From: Isoperla grammatica
Taxonomy: Eukaryota > Arthropoda > Insecta > Plecoptera > Perlodidae
Direction: 5' to 3'
NCBI GenBank assembly: GCA_945910005.1
Contig: OX246741.1
Location: forward strand, 37,628,276 to 37,692,275
DNA length: 64,000 nt
Shown: piece after piece, positions 1 to 8,529 of the stretch
Position numbering within the stretch: position 1 is the first letter of the stretch
Layout: each line of letters opens with the position of its first letter
Position numbers and translations under genes: made by a program
Notes under the pieces: model-generated
Seen by the model: only the letters and a program-made list of their open reading frames with translations
Databases searched by the model: none
Told to the model about the DNA's origin: nothing

Positions 1-471
1 GAGAAAGTAAAACCACCGCTAAAATAGGCCACTGATCAAAAATCGATCAGGAGGTTTAATGTGCATCGTTTCTCTACCGATAACATGCTTCTTAGTACGA
101 ACGTTTACTTCTACAAAATACCCTGCAATTAATTTTTGTGTGACATGATGTGTAGAAAAGTTGCAATCTGTTGTGAGCGGTACTGTCCGCAGTCGCCGAG
201 CGTTTCGCGGAGCGCGGGCTGGTCTCGTATAACACAATGAGTCCTCTGTCGATCGGGAAGGCGCCAGCGACCTCAGAACCGATACAGTTACACTACGCTT
301 TAGAAGAAAAATGCAGCAAGAGCTGCCGAAGGGAATCTGTAGAATAGCTAATTGTTCACTATTTTTTTTCTTGCATTGAAGCAACCTATATCAATTGAAT
401 TTTACACATAACTGAATTTCATGGACTAATGACTAATTGGTGATTTTTTAGTTCTTCATCTGACTATCCCT
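1..471 (-). mobile_element. TTAA-flanked MITE, copy 1 (cut by window edge)
   Basis: This is the reverse complement of the repeats at 42901-43571 and 47820-48489. Its visible terminus reads GACTATCCCT and is followed by TTAA at 472-475. The other two copies carry the same terminus at both ends with TTAA on each side, which suggests a piggyBac-type non-autonomous element. The far end lies outside the window. Any open frame here is a by-product; no transposase is seen. The element sits inside the gag of the old minus-strand gypsy B. Confidence 0.75.
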
Positions 472-475
472 TTAA

Positions 476-544
476 GTTGCCTAGAAAACACTTTGTCTAG
501 TATCTGGTCTCGCAGGTGTTCATCAATGAGTGTGCCAAACCCAC
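476..544 (-). pseudogene. gypsy B gag, downstream fragment
   Basis: Read on the minus strand this short piece encodes a typical gag stretch (HLRDQILDKV). It continues the reading frame of the gag fragment at 7236-7612 once gypsy A and its 4-bp duplication are set aside. It is cut at 476 by the MITE, so gag is broken twice and nothing of pol is visible. The family is recognised from the gag motif only. Confidence 0.65.
541..544. repeat. target site duplication of gypsy A (CCAC), left copy
   Basis: CCAC precedes the TG start of the left LTR and is repeated directly after the CA end of the right LTR at 7236-7239. A 4-bp duplication is normal for Ty3/gypsy integrases and fixes the ends of the element. 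Confidence 0.85.
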
Positions 545-1358
545 TGTTACGCACCTGATTTCGCGACTCACTTTTGTACCCACCCGGTACTGGAATAATA
601 AGGGCGGACATAAATCGCGGTGTGATGCATTGACAAGGAGTCAGTCTGGTCGGGTCTCTCAGCGAGGAATCATCGTGTATGGAGCAGCTTACCACCGAGT
701 AGGGGTCGACAACAGAGTGTATGTCGCCCTCACTACTTAATTGATCGGAACGTTCCGGAACTTTAGCTGTTTCCATTTCCCACACCACGTGACCATTTGC
801 CGTGATTTTTAGAAACCCGGGGTGTCGTGTTGACCGGGTTTTTTCGGTTTTTGGTTTTCCCCCTATTTTCCCCTTCGGCTCTTCAAGTATTCCTCACCGA
901 CCTCATCTCTTCGTCTTCCCGAGCTGTCACCCACCTCCGTGTGAAGCCGCGGAAGAATACGAAGATAGAGAATACTATTTCCATGTTATCAATATTATTT
1001 TGTATAGATAAATCTAATTTATAATTTAGCACTAAGAAATTAATTATATTCATTTAAACTTTGAGTTATTATTTGTAAATTGTTAAATGATAATTAATTA
1101 GTGTAATTGTAGTACCAAGATCGATCTTGCGCAAGGGCCAAACATAACACCATATTTTGTGTACCAGGTTTTCTTAGTTTTTCCTGTGAACTTATTAATT
1201 AAAACTAAGTGGCGCCCATACAGGTTGTTCTGGTTCAATCATTTGTATGCCTGTCCTCCCCTCCATCTATGAACCACTCCCGCGCCGATTGCAAGCTAGC
1301 CGCGTGCACCACGGGCGTAGTGGCCCGTATTTTATTCTACAGAAAAAAGTACGTAGCA
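545..1358 (+). repeat. gypsy A 5' LTR
   Basis: This LTR starts TG and ends CA and has the same length as the right copy. Small open frames inside it recur in the other LTR and are not genes. A putative primer site (TGGCACCTGAACG) lies about six bases beyond its end; the matching tRNA was not identified. Confidence 0.92.
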
Positions 1359-1363
1359 TAAAA

Positions 1364-1380
1364 ATGGCACCTGAACGTGA
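1364..1380 (+). other. gypsy A putative primer-binding site
   Basis: A TGG-initiated stretch (TGGCACCTGAACGTGAG) starts a few bases after the LTR end, as expected for tRNA-primed minus-strand synthesis. The tRNA is not identified. The GGTGGCAC octamer also recurs three times further down the leader (about 1592, 1737 and 1804), so the assignment is tentative. Confidence 0.4.
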
Positions 1381-1904
1381 GGCCTGTAGGTTATACGGAT
1401 GTTGAACCAGAAATTACCTGTAATTCTTATTTATATTGTATTGTGATGTCAGAATGTTCAAAGTGTGATAAGTATGTTTACTTTTACGCAGTGTGTAGTT
1501 GTGTACTGTGTTTGCGTAAACATCAAGATTAACGTGGCAACGGACTGAGTTGTTAATAGTATTAGTGCTACACACGAACTGATAACTTTAAGGTGGCACA
1601 CATCGAAATTGTAGACGAATATTTATCCATGATTTAGATTAACTAATAATTAAATAATTAATCAATTAGTTAAAGATTGGTATATTCTGCCGAAATAATA
1701 GTAAATATTAAGATTTACAGTTATTTATATTATTAAGGTGGCACTTACTCGTACATCATATGTAGTGATCATTATCACTTCAATATTATATTTAGATAAT
1801 TTTAAGGTGGCACATAACGTAGTTTTGATATATTGCTATCCCACATTTATATTTATCCTGTTTTTTCTATTATAACTTTTTGGGCCGTTATAAATTACTT
1901 GAAT

Positions 1905-3224
1905 ATGGAGGTCGAGCGATTAGCTAAAAGTGAACTTGAATACGAGTTGCGTTGTCGTGATATTACACCAACTGGAAACGTGAATCAATTGAGGAAGGAT
2001 TTGAGAAAAGCGATTCGAAATCGTGTACCAATTACCAAACGCGTAGGAGAGGCCGCAGATGAATTATCACTTTGTGAGTCAGCTCTCAACGACGTAGCAC
2101 AACAAATGACCACATTTTCTGATCACCGTTCCTCTGCTGTATATCGGAAACTAGAAACACGTATTTCTCATTACGTTAGTCGACTACAGAATTTGGATAC
2201 AAATATTGATAGCAGTCTTCTAGATTTACGCTCTACTACACTTAAATTGGCTCTCAAGTTATACGAAGATTTAGAGGCCCGAGTTATCAGTGATAGAGAG
2301 GATACAGACGAAGATGTAGTAGAAGATAAAGAACGAGGCGATTCAATTATTATCTCTAATGATAATAGTAAAACTTGTGCCAAAAATTTGAATAGTACAG
2401 ATACTCAAAAATCCATACCTATACTTAAATGGAACCTGACATATTCAGGAGAGGGCAATGTTAGTGTTGCATCATTTTTGGAGGAAGTTTCCGAGTTATG
2501 TATAGCTCGTAACATATCCGAAAAAGAATTGTGGGCTTCAGCATTAGATTTATTCTCCGGTCCAGCTCGCATATGGTTTCGATCAGCTAGGCGACGCACC
2601 AGTTGTTGGAAAGAACTAGTGAAGGAGCTTAAGCTAGCATTTCAACCTGTTGATTATGAAGAGTGTTTACAAGAGGAAATCCGACGCAGAACTCAAGGGA
2701 TACATGAGCCTATAGATATTTACCTTGCTATTATGGACAACTTATTTGCAAGACTAGACACAGAAGTACGCGAAATAGACAAACTAAAATTAGTCAAAAG
2801 AAATTTGGCACCATACTTGCAAGAACGTCTTGCAGTGTACGAAATTACTAGTCTTTCTGAATTAAGGCGCTTGGCTCGACGTATCGAAGATGGTCGAATA
2901 CAAGTAGGAAAATATCAAGCTCCTCCCCCCAAATCATCAACAATAGAACAAGACTTAGCCTACTCAAACAAATCAATTAACTCTCTAGATGCTATCGTGA
3001 TGCCAGTACAGAGTAGTAATGTGAGAGAGTACCAAAGTAGCACTACTCGAGAAAAGCACAATTCAAAATCATGCTGGAATTGCAACTCAAAAAAGCATCG
3101 CTTTAGACAATGTCCTGAGCCTCCAAACATTTTCTGCTTCTCGTGTGGAACTTCAGGCGTTATTTACCGAAATTGTTCGAAGTGCGCTTATAAGAGGGAG
3201 GGAAACGCCAGAGGAGGGATGTAA
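1905..3224 (+). CDS. gag: gypsy A Gag polyprotein
   Basis: Gag forms the retrotransposon particle and packages its RNA. I place the start at the ATG beginning MEVERLAK, because the 24 codons upstream lack an ATG-led leader typical of gag. That gives 439 residues. The N-terminus (LAKSELEYELRCRDI) resembles the SAP-like helix pair seen in some retroelement Gags. The centre matches the retrotransposon gag region (WASALDLFSGPARIWFRS). Near the C-terminus is a canonical zinc knuckle (CWNCNSKKHRFRQC, CX2CX4HX4C) and then a second one in which Val replaces the His. The last 8 codons overlap the start of the pol frame at the frameshift site. The stop is TAA at 3222. Confidence 0.85.
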   Translation: MEVERLAKSELEYELRCRDITPTGNVNQLRKDLRKAIRNRVPITKRVGEAADELSLCESALNDVAQQMTTFSDHRSSAVYRKLETRISHYVSRLQNLDTNIDSSLLDLRSTTLKLALKLYEDLEARVISDREDTDEDVVEDKERGDSIIISNDNSKTCAKNLNSTDTQKSIPILKWNLTYSGEGNVSVASFLEEVSELCIARNISEKELWASALDLFSGPARIWFRSARRRTSCWKELVKELKLAFQPVDYEECLQEEIRRRTQGIHEPIDIYLAIMDNLFARLDTEVREIDKLKLVKRNLAPYLQERLAVYEITSLSELRRLARRIEDGRIQVGKYQAPPPKSSTIEQDLAYSNKSINSLDAIVMPVQSSNVREYQSSTTREKHNSKSCWNCNSKKHRFRQCPEPPNIFCFSCGTSGVIYRNCSKCAYKREGNARGGM

Positions 3225-3247
3225 AACGTCTTCCATTGCATTCCTCC
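3200..3247 (+). promoter_or_regulatory. gypsy A -1 ribosomal frameshift signal
   Basis: The heptamer GGGAAAC at 3200-3206 lies in the gag frame as G GGA AAC, the X XXY YYZ arrangement needed for simultaneous -1 slippage. After a 6-nt spacer, GGAGGGATG (3213-3221) can pair with CATTCCTCC (3239-3247): nine pairs with one G-U and a 17-nt loop. Slippage here enters the pol frame, which is open from 3194, before the gag stop at 3222. Heptamer, phase, spacer and stem are seen directly; function is inferred from known retroviral and gypsy signals. Confidence 0.75.
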
Positions 3248-6200
3248 AACGTTAACAATTCCGCGAAGACGACTGTAATGGAATGGCGACAGTGGTGTGA
3301 AAAAGTATCTGATGTAATGGTATATCAACCGTCTTTGGATTACCTTCTAGAAACTAAGAGGGAAGATGAACGCTTGTATCTAAAAGTTAATGTTTTAGAC
3401 ATTGAGATAGTTGGACTTCTTGATTCTGGTGCCAGTAGAACAATTGTTGGGAGGACATGTTTCGAGAATTTGAAATCGATTGGGTTAAAGTTAAAGCCTA
3501 ACTCAAAGAGTCTTCAAATAAAGGTGGCCAATGGTGAATCGTGTCAAGTTATTGGTTGTCTTGATCTACCCATGCGAGTTGAAGATCGTGTGCAGGTTTT
3601 AGAAGTCTTGGTCGTTCCGGAAGTAACCCAGCCACTAATTTTGGGGTTAGACTTTTGGAAGAAAATGAAAATAATACCAAACCCAACGGACCACACGTGG
3701 ACTTTCTCAACATCCTCTACTGAGCTTTCAACAATAGACACGAATCTGAGTAAAGACCATTTGACGAATGTTCAAGAGAAGCAATTAGAAGAACTTTTGT
3801 CGCATCATTTCAAAACGATGGGCGATAAGCTAGGATGTACTTCGCTTGTTCATCATAAAATTGATACCGGTAATTCGGAACCCATCAAACAACGTTACTA
3901 TCCCGTTTCACCAGCAAAGCAAGCAATTATTAACCAAGAACTCGATACTATGTTAGCTTTAGGCGTGGTAGAACCGTCAAAAAGTGCGTGGTCCTCTCCC
4001 ATCCTAATGGTTGACAAACCTGATGGAAGCCATCGTTTCGTAGTCGATTTTAGAGCAGTAAACAAGGTAACCAAAAAGGACGCATATCCACTACCCTACA
4101 TATCTTCGATCTTGGACCGTTTACGTAATGCGAAATTTCTTTCGTCCATTGATTTGAAAAGTGCATATTGGCAAGTGCCACTAGATTCAGACAGTATGGA
4201 GAAAACGGCATTCACGGTGCCAGGTAGAGGTTTGTTTCACTTTGTAAGAATGCCATTTGGTCTGCATAATTCGCCGGCTACGTGGCAAAGACTTATTGAT
4301 AGAATTCTGGGACCGAAGTTAGAACCGTACGTATTTGTCTATTTGGATGACATTATTATAATTACTTCCACATTTGAAGAACATTTGAAAATATTGGATG
4401 AAGTGTTTCAACGTCTTAACGATGCCGGTCTAACCATAAATAAGGACAAGTCAAAATTTTGTAGAAAAGAGCTAAAATACCTTGGTTATGTAGTTGACGC
4501 CTTTGGACTGCATGTAGACCCCGGTAAAGTGGAATCTATTCTGCAATATCCTCGTCCCATGAACGCGAAAGAAGTTCGACGTTTCATTGGAATGACATCA
4601 TGGTACAGACGCTTTGTTCCAAATTTTTCCACACTTGTTGCTCCCATGACGTCTCTTATATGTAAAAACAAGAAATTCTCCTGGACTCACGAAGCAGAGA
4701 ATTCTTTTAAAATACTAAAAGAAAAGTTAATTCAAGCACCTATCATGACGTGTCCCGATTTTTCACGACCTTTTACCTTACAAACAGACGCTTCTTCCTA
4801 CGGAATAGGTTGGGTTCTCTCTCAAGAATTTGAAGAGGGTGAAAAAGTCATCGCATACGGGAGTAGAAGTCTAACCAAATCAGAAAGAAAACTGTCGACC
4901 ACAGAACGTGAATGTTTATCCGTGATCTGGGCTGTAGAAAAAAATCGTCCATATTTGGAAGGCAGCAAGTTCACCATAATAACCGACCATTATTCTCTAT
5001 TATGGCTCCATAACCTCAAAGACCCCGTAGGAAAATTAGGTCGATGGGCACTAAGATTGCAGCCATATGATTATGAAATTATTCATAGGAAAGGTAAAGA
5101 ACATCTTGTCCCCGACGCTCTCTCAAGATCAGTTCCTCAAGACAACATACCTCTGGACTTGATAACTATTCCACAAGAAGTGACAGATCCTTGGTATAAC
5201 CGTATGGTTCAAAATGTCCTAACCAAGCCACTTCAATTTGCAAAATGGAGACTGCAAGATGGACAGCTCTATAAGCATTTTTATGATTGGAGATTAGTAG
5301 TTCCCCGAGAGTTGAGACCTAAAGTGTACGACGAATGTCATAATCACCCCACCGCTGGACACCTTGGAATTTACAAGACATATAAACGCGCCTGTCAACT
5401 ATATTTCTGGCCGAAAATGCGTTCAGATATTTCGAAGTACGTAAATCATTGTACCGTATGCCTACAATACAAACCTGAACAAAGTCTACCTGCAGGACTA
5501 ATGGGTAAAAGAAAATGTGTTGACCACCCCTGGCAATTAGTCTCGACTGATATCCTAGGACCATTTCCCCGCTCATCCAAAGGACATAAGTATATCTTAG
5601 TAGTAGCCGACTGGTTCACGAAGTTTTCATTAATATTTCCTTTACGCGCTGCTACGGCGACAAAAATTGTAAAACACTTAGAAGAGGATGTTATATTGAT
5701 GTATGGCGCACCCCAGACCATACTTTGTGATAATGGTTCCCAGTATGCTGGCAAGGAGATGAAGAAATTGGCGCAGAAATACGAAAGCAGAATCTTTTTC
5801 AACGCAAAATATCACCCCCAGGTAAATCCCTCAGAGAGAATCAATAGAGTTCTGAAAACCATGATTTCATCCTATGTAGAAGATAATCATCGTTTATGGG
5901 ACCAGAACCTTCCTCATCTAGGTTATGCCCTGAGAACTGCAGTGCACGAAGTAACTGGCTATACCCCTACATTCTTAAACTTTGGACGAGAAATCCATAC
6001 TTCTGGTCGAACACATGGAAAACCTCCAGATGAAGAAGTACCATTGAGTGATGGCAGAGACAATTATGTTCAGAGATTAGAAGACCTAAACCATGTCTAC
6101 AAAAACGTCCAAGAACGACTTCAGAAAGCATACCATACAAGTTCCCAGAGATATAACTTAAGAAGAAGGCCAGTACAGTTCAACGTAGGACAGATGGTAT

Positions 6201-6382
6201 ACAAGAGAAACTTTGCCCAATCTTGTGCAGCAGACAATTTTGCCGCCAAATTAGCACCTAAATTTATGGGACCATATAAAATTATACGTAAACTATCCCC
6301 ATTAGTGTATGAGTTAAGTAATGAAAGGAACAAAAGTCTTGGACACTGGCATATCCAAGATTTGAAACCAACACCCGAGTGA
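3206..6382 (+). CDS. pol: gypsy A Pol polyprotein (PR-RT-RH-IN)
   Basis: Pol copies and integrates the element. It has no suitable ATG; the long frame begins after the frameshift heptamer. Counting from the TTG at 3236, the order is: aspartic protease with DSGA (63-66), reverse transcriptase with MPFGL and YLDD (369-372), RNase H with first Asp in LQTDASS (518), integrase zinc-binding His/Cys region (about 700-740) and catalytic D772, D832 and E867 (34 residues between the last two). A GPY-like module (FMGPYKI) lies near the C-terminus. No internal stop or frameshift is seen over more than 1040 residues, normal for Ty3/gypsy. Domain order RT-RH-IN excludes copia. Confidence 0.92.
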   Translation, partial: RQRRDVKRLPLHSSNVNNSAKTTVMEWRQWCEKVSDVMVYQPSLDYLLETKREDERLYLKVNVLDIEIVGLLDSGASRTIVGRTCFENLKSIGLKLKPNSKSLQIKVANGESCQVIGCLDLPMRVEDRVQVLEVLVVPEVTQPLILGLDFWKKMKIIPNPTDHTWTFSTSSTELSTIDTNLSKDHLTNVQEKQLEELLSHHFKTMGDKLGCTSLVHHKIDTGNSEPIKQRYYPVSPAKQAIINQELDTMLALGVVEPSKSAWSSPILMVDKPDGSHRFVVDFRAVNKVTKKDAYPLPYISSILDRLRNAKFLSSIDLKSAYWQVPLDSDSMEKTAFTVPGRGLFHFVRMPFGLHNSPATWQRLIDRILGPKLEPYVFVYLDDIIIITSTFEEHLKILDEVFQRLNDAGLTINKDKSKFCRKELKYLGYVVDAFGLHVDPGKVESILQYPRPMNAKEVRRFIGMTSWYRRFVPNFSTLVAPMTSLICKNKKFSWTHEAENSFKILKEKLIQAPIMTCPDFSRPFTLQTDASSYGIGWVLSQEFEEGEKVIAYGSRSLTKSERKLSTTERECLSVIWAVEKNRPYLEGSKFTIITDHYSLLWLHNLKDPVGKLGRWALRLQPYDYEIIHRKGKEHLVPDALSRSVPQDNIPLDLITIPQEVTDPWYNRMVQNVLTKPLQFAKWRLQDGQLYKHFYDWRLVVPRELRPKVYDECHNHPTAGHLGIYKTYKRACQLYFWPKMRSDISKYVNHCTVCLQYKPEQSLPAGLMGKRKCVDHPWQLVSTDILGPFPRSSKGHKYILVVADWFTKFSLIFPLRAATATKIVKHLEEDVILMYGAPQTILCDNGSQYAGKEMKKLAQKYESRIFFNAKYHPQVNPSERINRVLKTMISSYVEDNHRLWDQNLPHLGYALRTAVHEVTGYTPTFLNFGREIHTSGRTHGKPPDEEVPLSDGRDNYVQRLEDLNHVYKNVQERLQKAYHTSSQRYNLRRRPVQFNVGQMVYKRNFAQSCAADNFAAKLAPKFMGPYKIIRKLSPLVYELSNERNKSLGHWHIQDLKPTPE

Positions 6383-6405
6383 ATTGTTGTGGCATCAAAT
6401 GCTCC

Positions 6406-6421
6406 GGAAGAAAAGGGGGAG
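6406..6421 (+). other. gypsy A polypurine tract
   Basis: An uninterrupted purine run (GGAAGAAAAGGGGGAG) directly abuts the TG of the right LTR, as required for plus-strand priming. Confidence 0.8.
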
Positions 6422-7235
6422 TGTTACGCACCTGATTTCGCGACTCACTTTTGTACCCACCCGGTACTGGAATAATAAGGGCGGACATAAATCGCGGTGT
6501 GATGCATTGACAAGGAGTCAGTCTGGTCGGGTCTCTCAGCGAGGAATCATCGTGTATGGAGCAGCTTACCACCGAGTAGGGGTCGACAACAGAGTGTATG
6601 TCGCCCTCACTACTTAATTGATCGGAACGTTCCGGAACTTTAGCTGTTTCCATTTCCCACACCACGTGACCATTTGCCGTGATTTTTAGAAACCCGGGGT
6701 GTCGTGTTGACCGGGTTTTTTCGGTTTTTGGTTTTCCCCCTATTTTCCCCTTCGGCTCTTCAAGTATTCCTCACCGACCTCATCTCTTCGTCTTCCCGAG
6801 CTGTCACCCACCTCCGTGTGAAGCCGCGGAAGAATACGAAGATAGAGAATACTATTTCCATGTTATCAATATTATTTTGTATAGATAAATCTAATTTATA
6901 ATTTAGCACTAAGAAATTAATTATATTCATTTAAACTTTGAGTTATTATTTGTAAATTGTTAAATGATAATTAATTAGTGTAATTGTAGTACCAAGATCG
7001 ATCTTGCGCAAGGGCCAAACATAACACCATATTTTGTGTACCAGGTTTTCTTAGTTTTTCCTGTGAACTTATTAATTAAAACTAAGTGGCGCCCATACAG
7101 GTTGTTCTGGTTCAATCATTTGTATGCCTGTCCTCCCCTCCATCTATGAACCACTCCCGCGCCGATTGCAAGCTAGCCGCGTGCACCACGGGCGTAGTGG
7201 CCCGTATTTTATTCTACAGAAAAAAGTACGTAGCA
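6422..7235 (+). repeat. gypsy A 3' LTR
   Basis: It matches the left LTR over 814 bp with no difference noticed by eye, and is followed by the second CCAC duplication. Confidence 0.92.
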
Positions 7236-7612
7236 CCACAATGAATAGCCTGTCGTCTAAGCATAACCTCAAACTTGTCAATTGACTCCTCCTCTTCTTG
7301 ACAAAGAGCACGGAACTTGATTCTTTCATACGGTATGTTACTTCTAGGTGTGAACTTTACAGTCAATGCCGCAACCGCATCACTGTAAACGTCTGAATCA
7401 GCACCTGTTACCACCTCTGGCAAAGCATGAAACACGTCTTGGACATCCAGTCCAGCCTTATGCAATAAAGTTGCCTTCTTCCGCTGAGGACTGGTGATAT
7501 TTGCGCTTTCGGCGAAATATTCAAAACTTCGAAGCCAACGCGCCCAGCGTTGCCCCACAGTTGTCTGGTCTCCCGTGCAGTAAAATGCGTGCATGCCCGT
7601 CACGTCCGCCAT
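7236..7612 (-). pseudogene. gypsy B gag, upstream fragment
   Basis: Starting at a real ATG (MADVTGMHAFYCTGDQ) this minus-strand frame encodes the N-terminal part of a Ty3/gypsy gag: a WARWLRSFEYF motif, PQRKKATLLHKAG, and a central IKFRALCQEEEESIDKF stretch typical of these Gags. It is interrupted at residue ~125 by the right end of gypsy A; the frame resumes at 544 on the other side. The apparent C-terminal residues beyond 7236 belong to the inserted LTR. No zinc knuckle or pol remains in the window. Confidence 0.75.
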
Positions 7613-7745
7613 GATTGAACAAAATGCAGAGTGGTCTAGGCCTATGCTTAACAGTTACCAAAAGAACAGCATTTACTCACGGTACCACGTCAAACGTAGA
7701 CATCCTCGTCAAACGTCATCAAATGTAGACATCCTCGTCGCCAAA
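7613..7745 (-). other. gypsy B leader with putative primer-binding site
   Basis: Directly after the inferred LTR end the minus strand reads TTTGGCGACGAGGATG, the same primer-site-like stretch that follows the left LTR of gypsy D. The CGAGGATGTCTAC motif is repeated inside the leader. The gag ATG follows. Confidence 0.55.
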
Positions 7746-7932
7746 TGTAGTATCCTGGGACGAGATGATGACCAGGATTTACATGTATTTGATAGATTAC
7801 ACAGGGTGACTTGACAAGTAGTAGTTTATTCACACACCGGACATAAGGTCGACCTAGAGCTACCGCTCTAGTCAATACAACATGTAATGCAGTATATAAG
7901 CAGGCACTTCCGGTAGGCGGGAGCATACGACA
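7746..7932 (-). repeat. gypsy B 5' LTR (inferred)
   Basis: On the minus strand this segment starts TGTCGTATG and ends CTACA, with a TATA-like box (CTTATATACTG) and AATAAAC further on. It lies immediately upstream of the primer-site-like stretch and gag. Only one copy is in the window, so the borders rest on the TG/CA ends and on the LINE sequence resuming at 7933. Confidence 0.5.
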
Positions 7933-7934
7933 GG

Positions 7935-8075
7935 GACGATGCCCTTGGATTATTCTACGACCTAAGTAAGGCCTTTGACACCATAGACCACCAATTACTC
8001 ATCAATAAACTTAATGCCTTGGGCATCACTGGCCTGGCCCTAAACTGGATCTCATCTTTCTTCTCATCTTTCTCC
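7935..8075 (+). pseudogene. LINE reverse transcriptase fragment
   Basis: About 45 codons translate to a non-LTR reverse transcriptase core with YDLSKAFDTIDHQLL and GLALNWISSF, the conserved stretch around the first catalytic Asp. It begins right at the end of the inferred gypsy B LTR, suggesting that B inserted into this LINE. The frame then dissolves into AGGCCTAGG-rich DNA. Clade cannot be told from so short a piece. Confidence 0.65.
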
Positions 8076-8089
8076 AGTCTTGATATAGG

Positions 8090-8490
8090 GTAGCTTCGGT
8101 CTAGGGTACGTTCCCATGAACGGTAGGCCTAGGGATCATCTGAAAGCGTTCACAAAGATTAGGCCTAGGCCTAGTAATGATAGACCTAGGCCCAAAAGCT
8201 AGGCCACATTTGCCTTTGATGTTATTGGCCTAGCCTAGGCCCTAGCTAGGCGTAGGCCTAGTCAGGATATCAAGGCCTAGAGCTCAATACACAGTAGGCC
8301 TAGGCCTAGCTAGCTAGACTCAATGCTAGGTCTAGGTCTAGGCTACCTATAAATGACCAAGGCCCTAGGCTTAGGCCTATAGGGCCAAGTTTGAGATGAA
8401 GGTAGGCCTAGGCCTACCCACGCTTACAGTAGGCCTAACCTACTAGGCCTATGCTAGGCCTAGGGCCTAGGCCCTAGGCCCGAAACTATA
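8090..8490. repeat. AGGCCTAGG-rich palindromic simple sequence
   Basis: The stretch is dominated by overlapping AGGCCT and CCTAGG hexamers, both self-complementary, in irregular spacing. Short bursts of the same motif occur across the window (for example at 15632, inside the gypsy D LTRs, and 25030), so it looks like a genome-wide simple motif rather than a single element. Confidence 0.75.
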
Positions 8491-8529
8491 GGTATATGGC
8501 TATATACGTACATATTAAAGTATTATGTA

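Larger units (their letters stand above)
545..7235 (+). mobile_element. gypsy A: complete Ty3/gypsy LTR retrotransposon
   Basis: The element is 6691 bp with two 814-bp LTRs (TGTTACGC...GTAGCA) that look identical by eye, a 4-bp CCAC duplication, gag, an overlapping pol one frame back, and a polypurine tract before the right LTR. All enzymatic motifs are present and no stop breaks the frames, so it looks recently inserted and possibly competent. It sits on the plus strand inside the gag of gypsy B, which runs the opposite way. Confidence 0.93.

Noticed and set aside
545..1030. Small open frames within the gypsy A LTR on both strands
   Set aside because: The same frames recur in the other LTR, have no known motifs and lie in U3/R-type sequence; they follow from LTR duplication.
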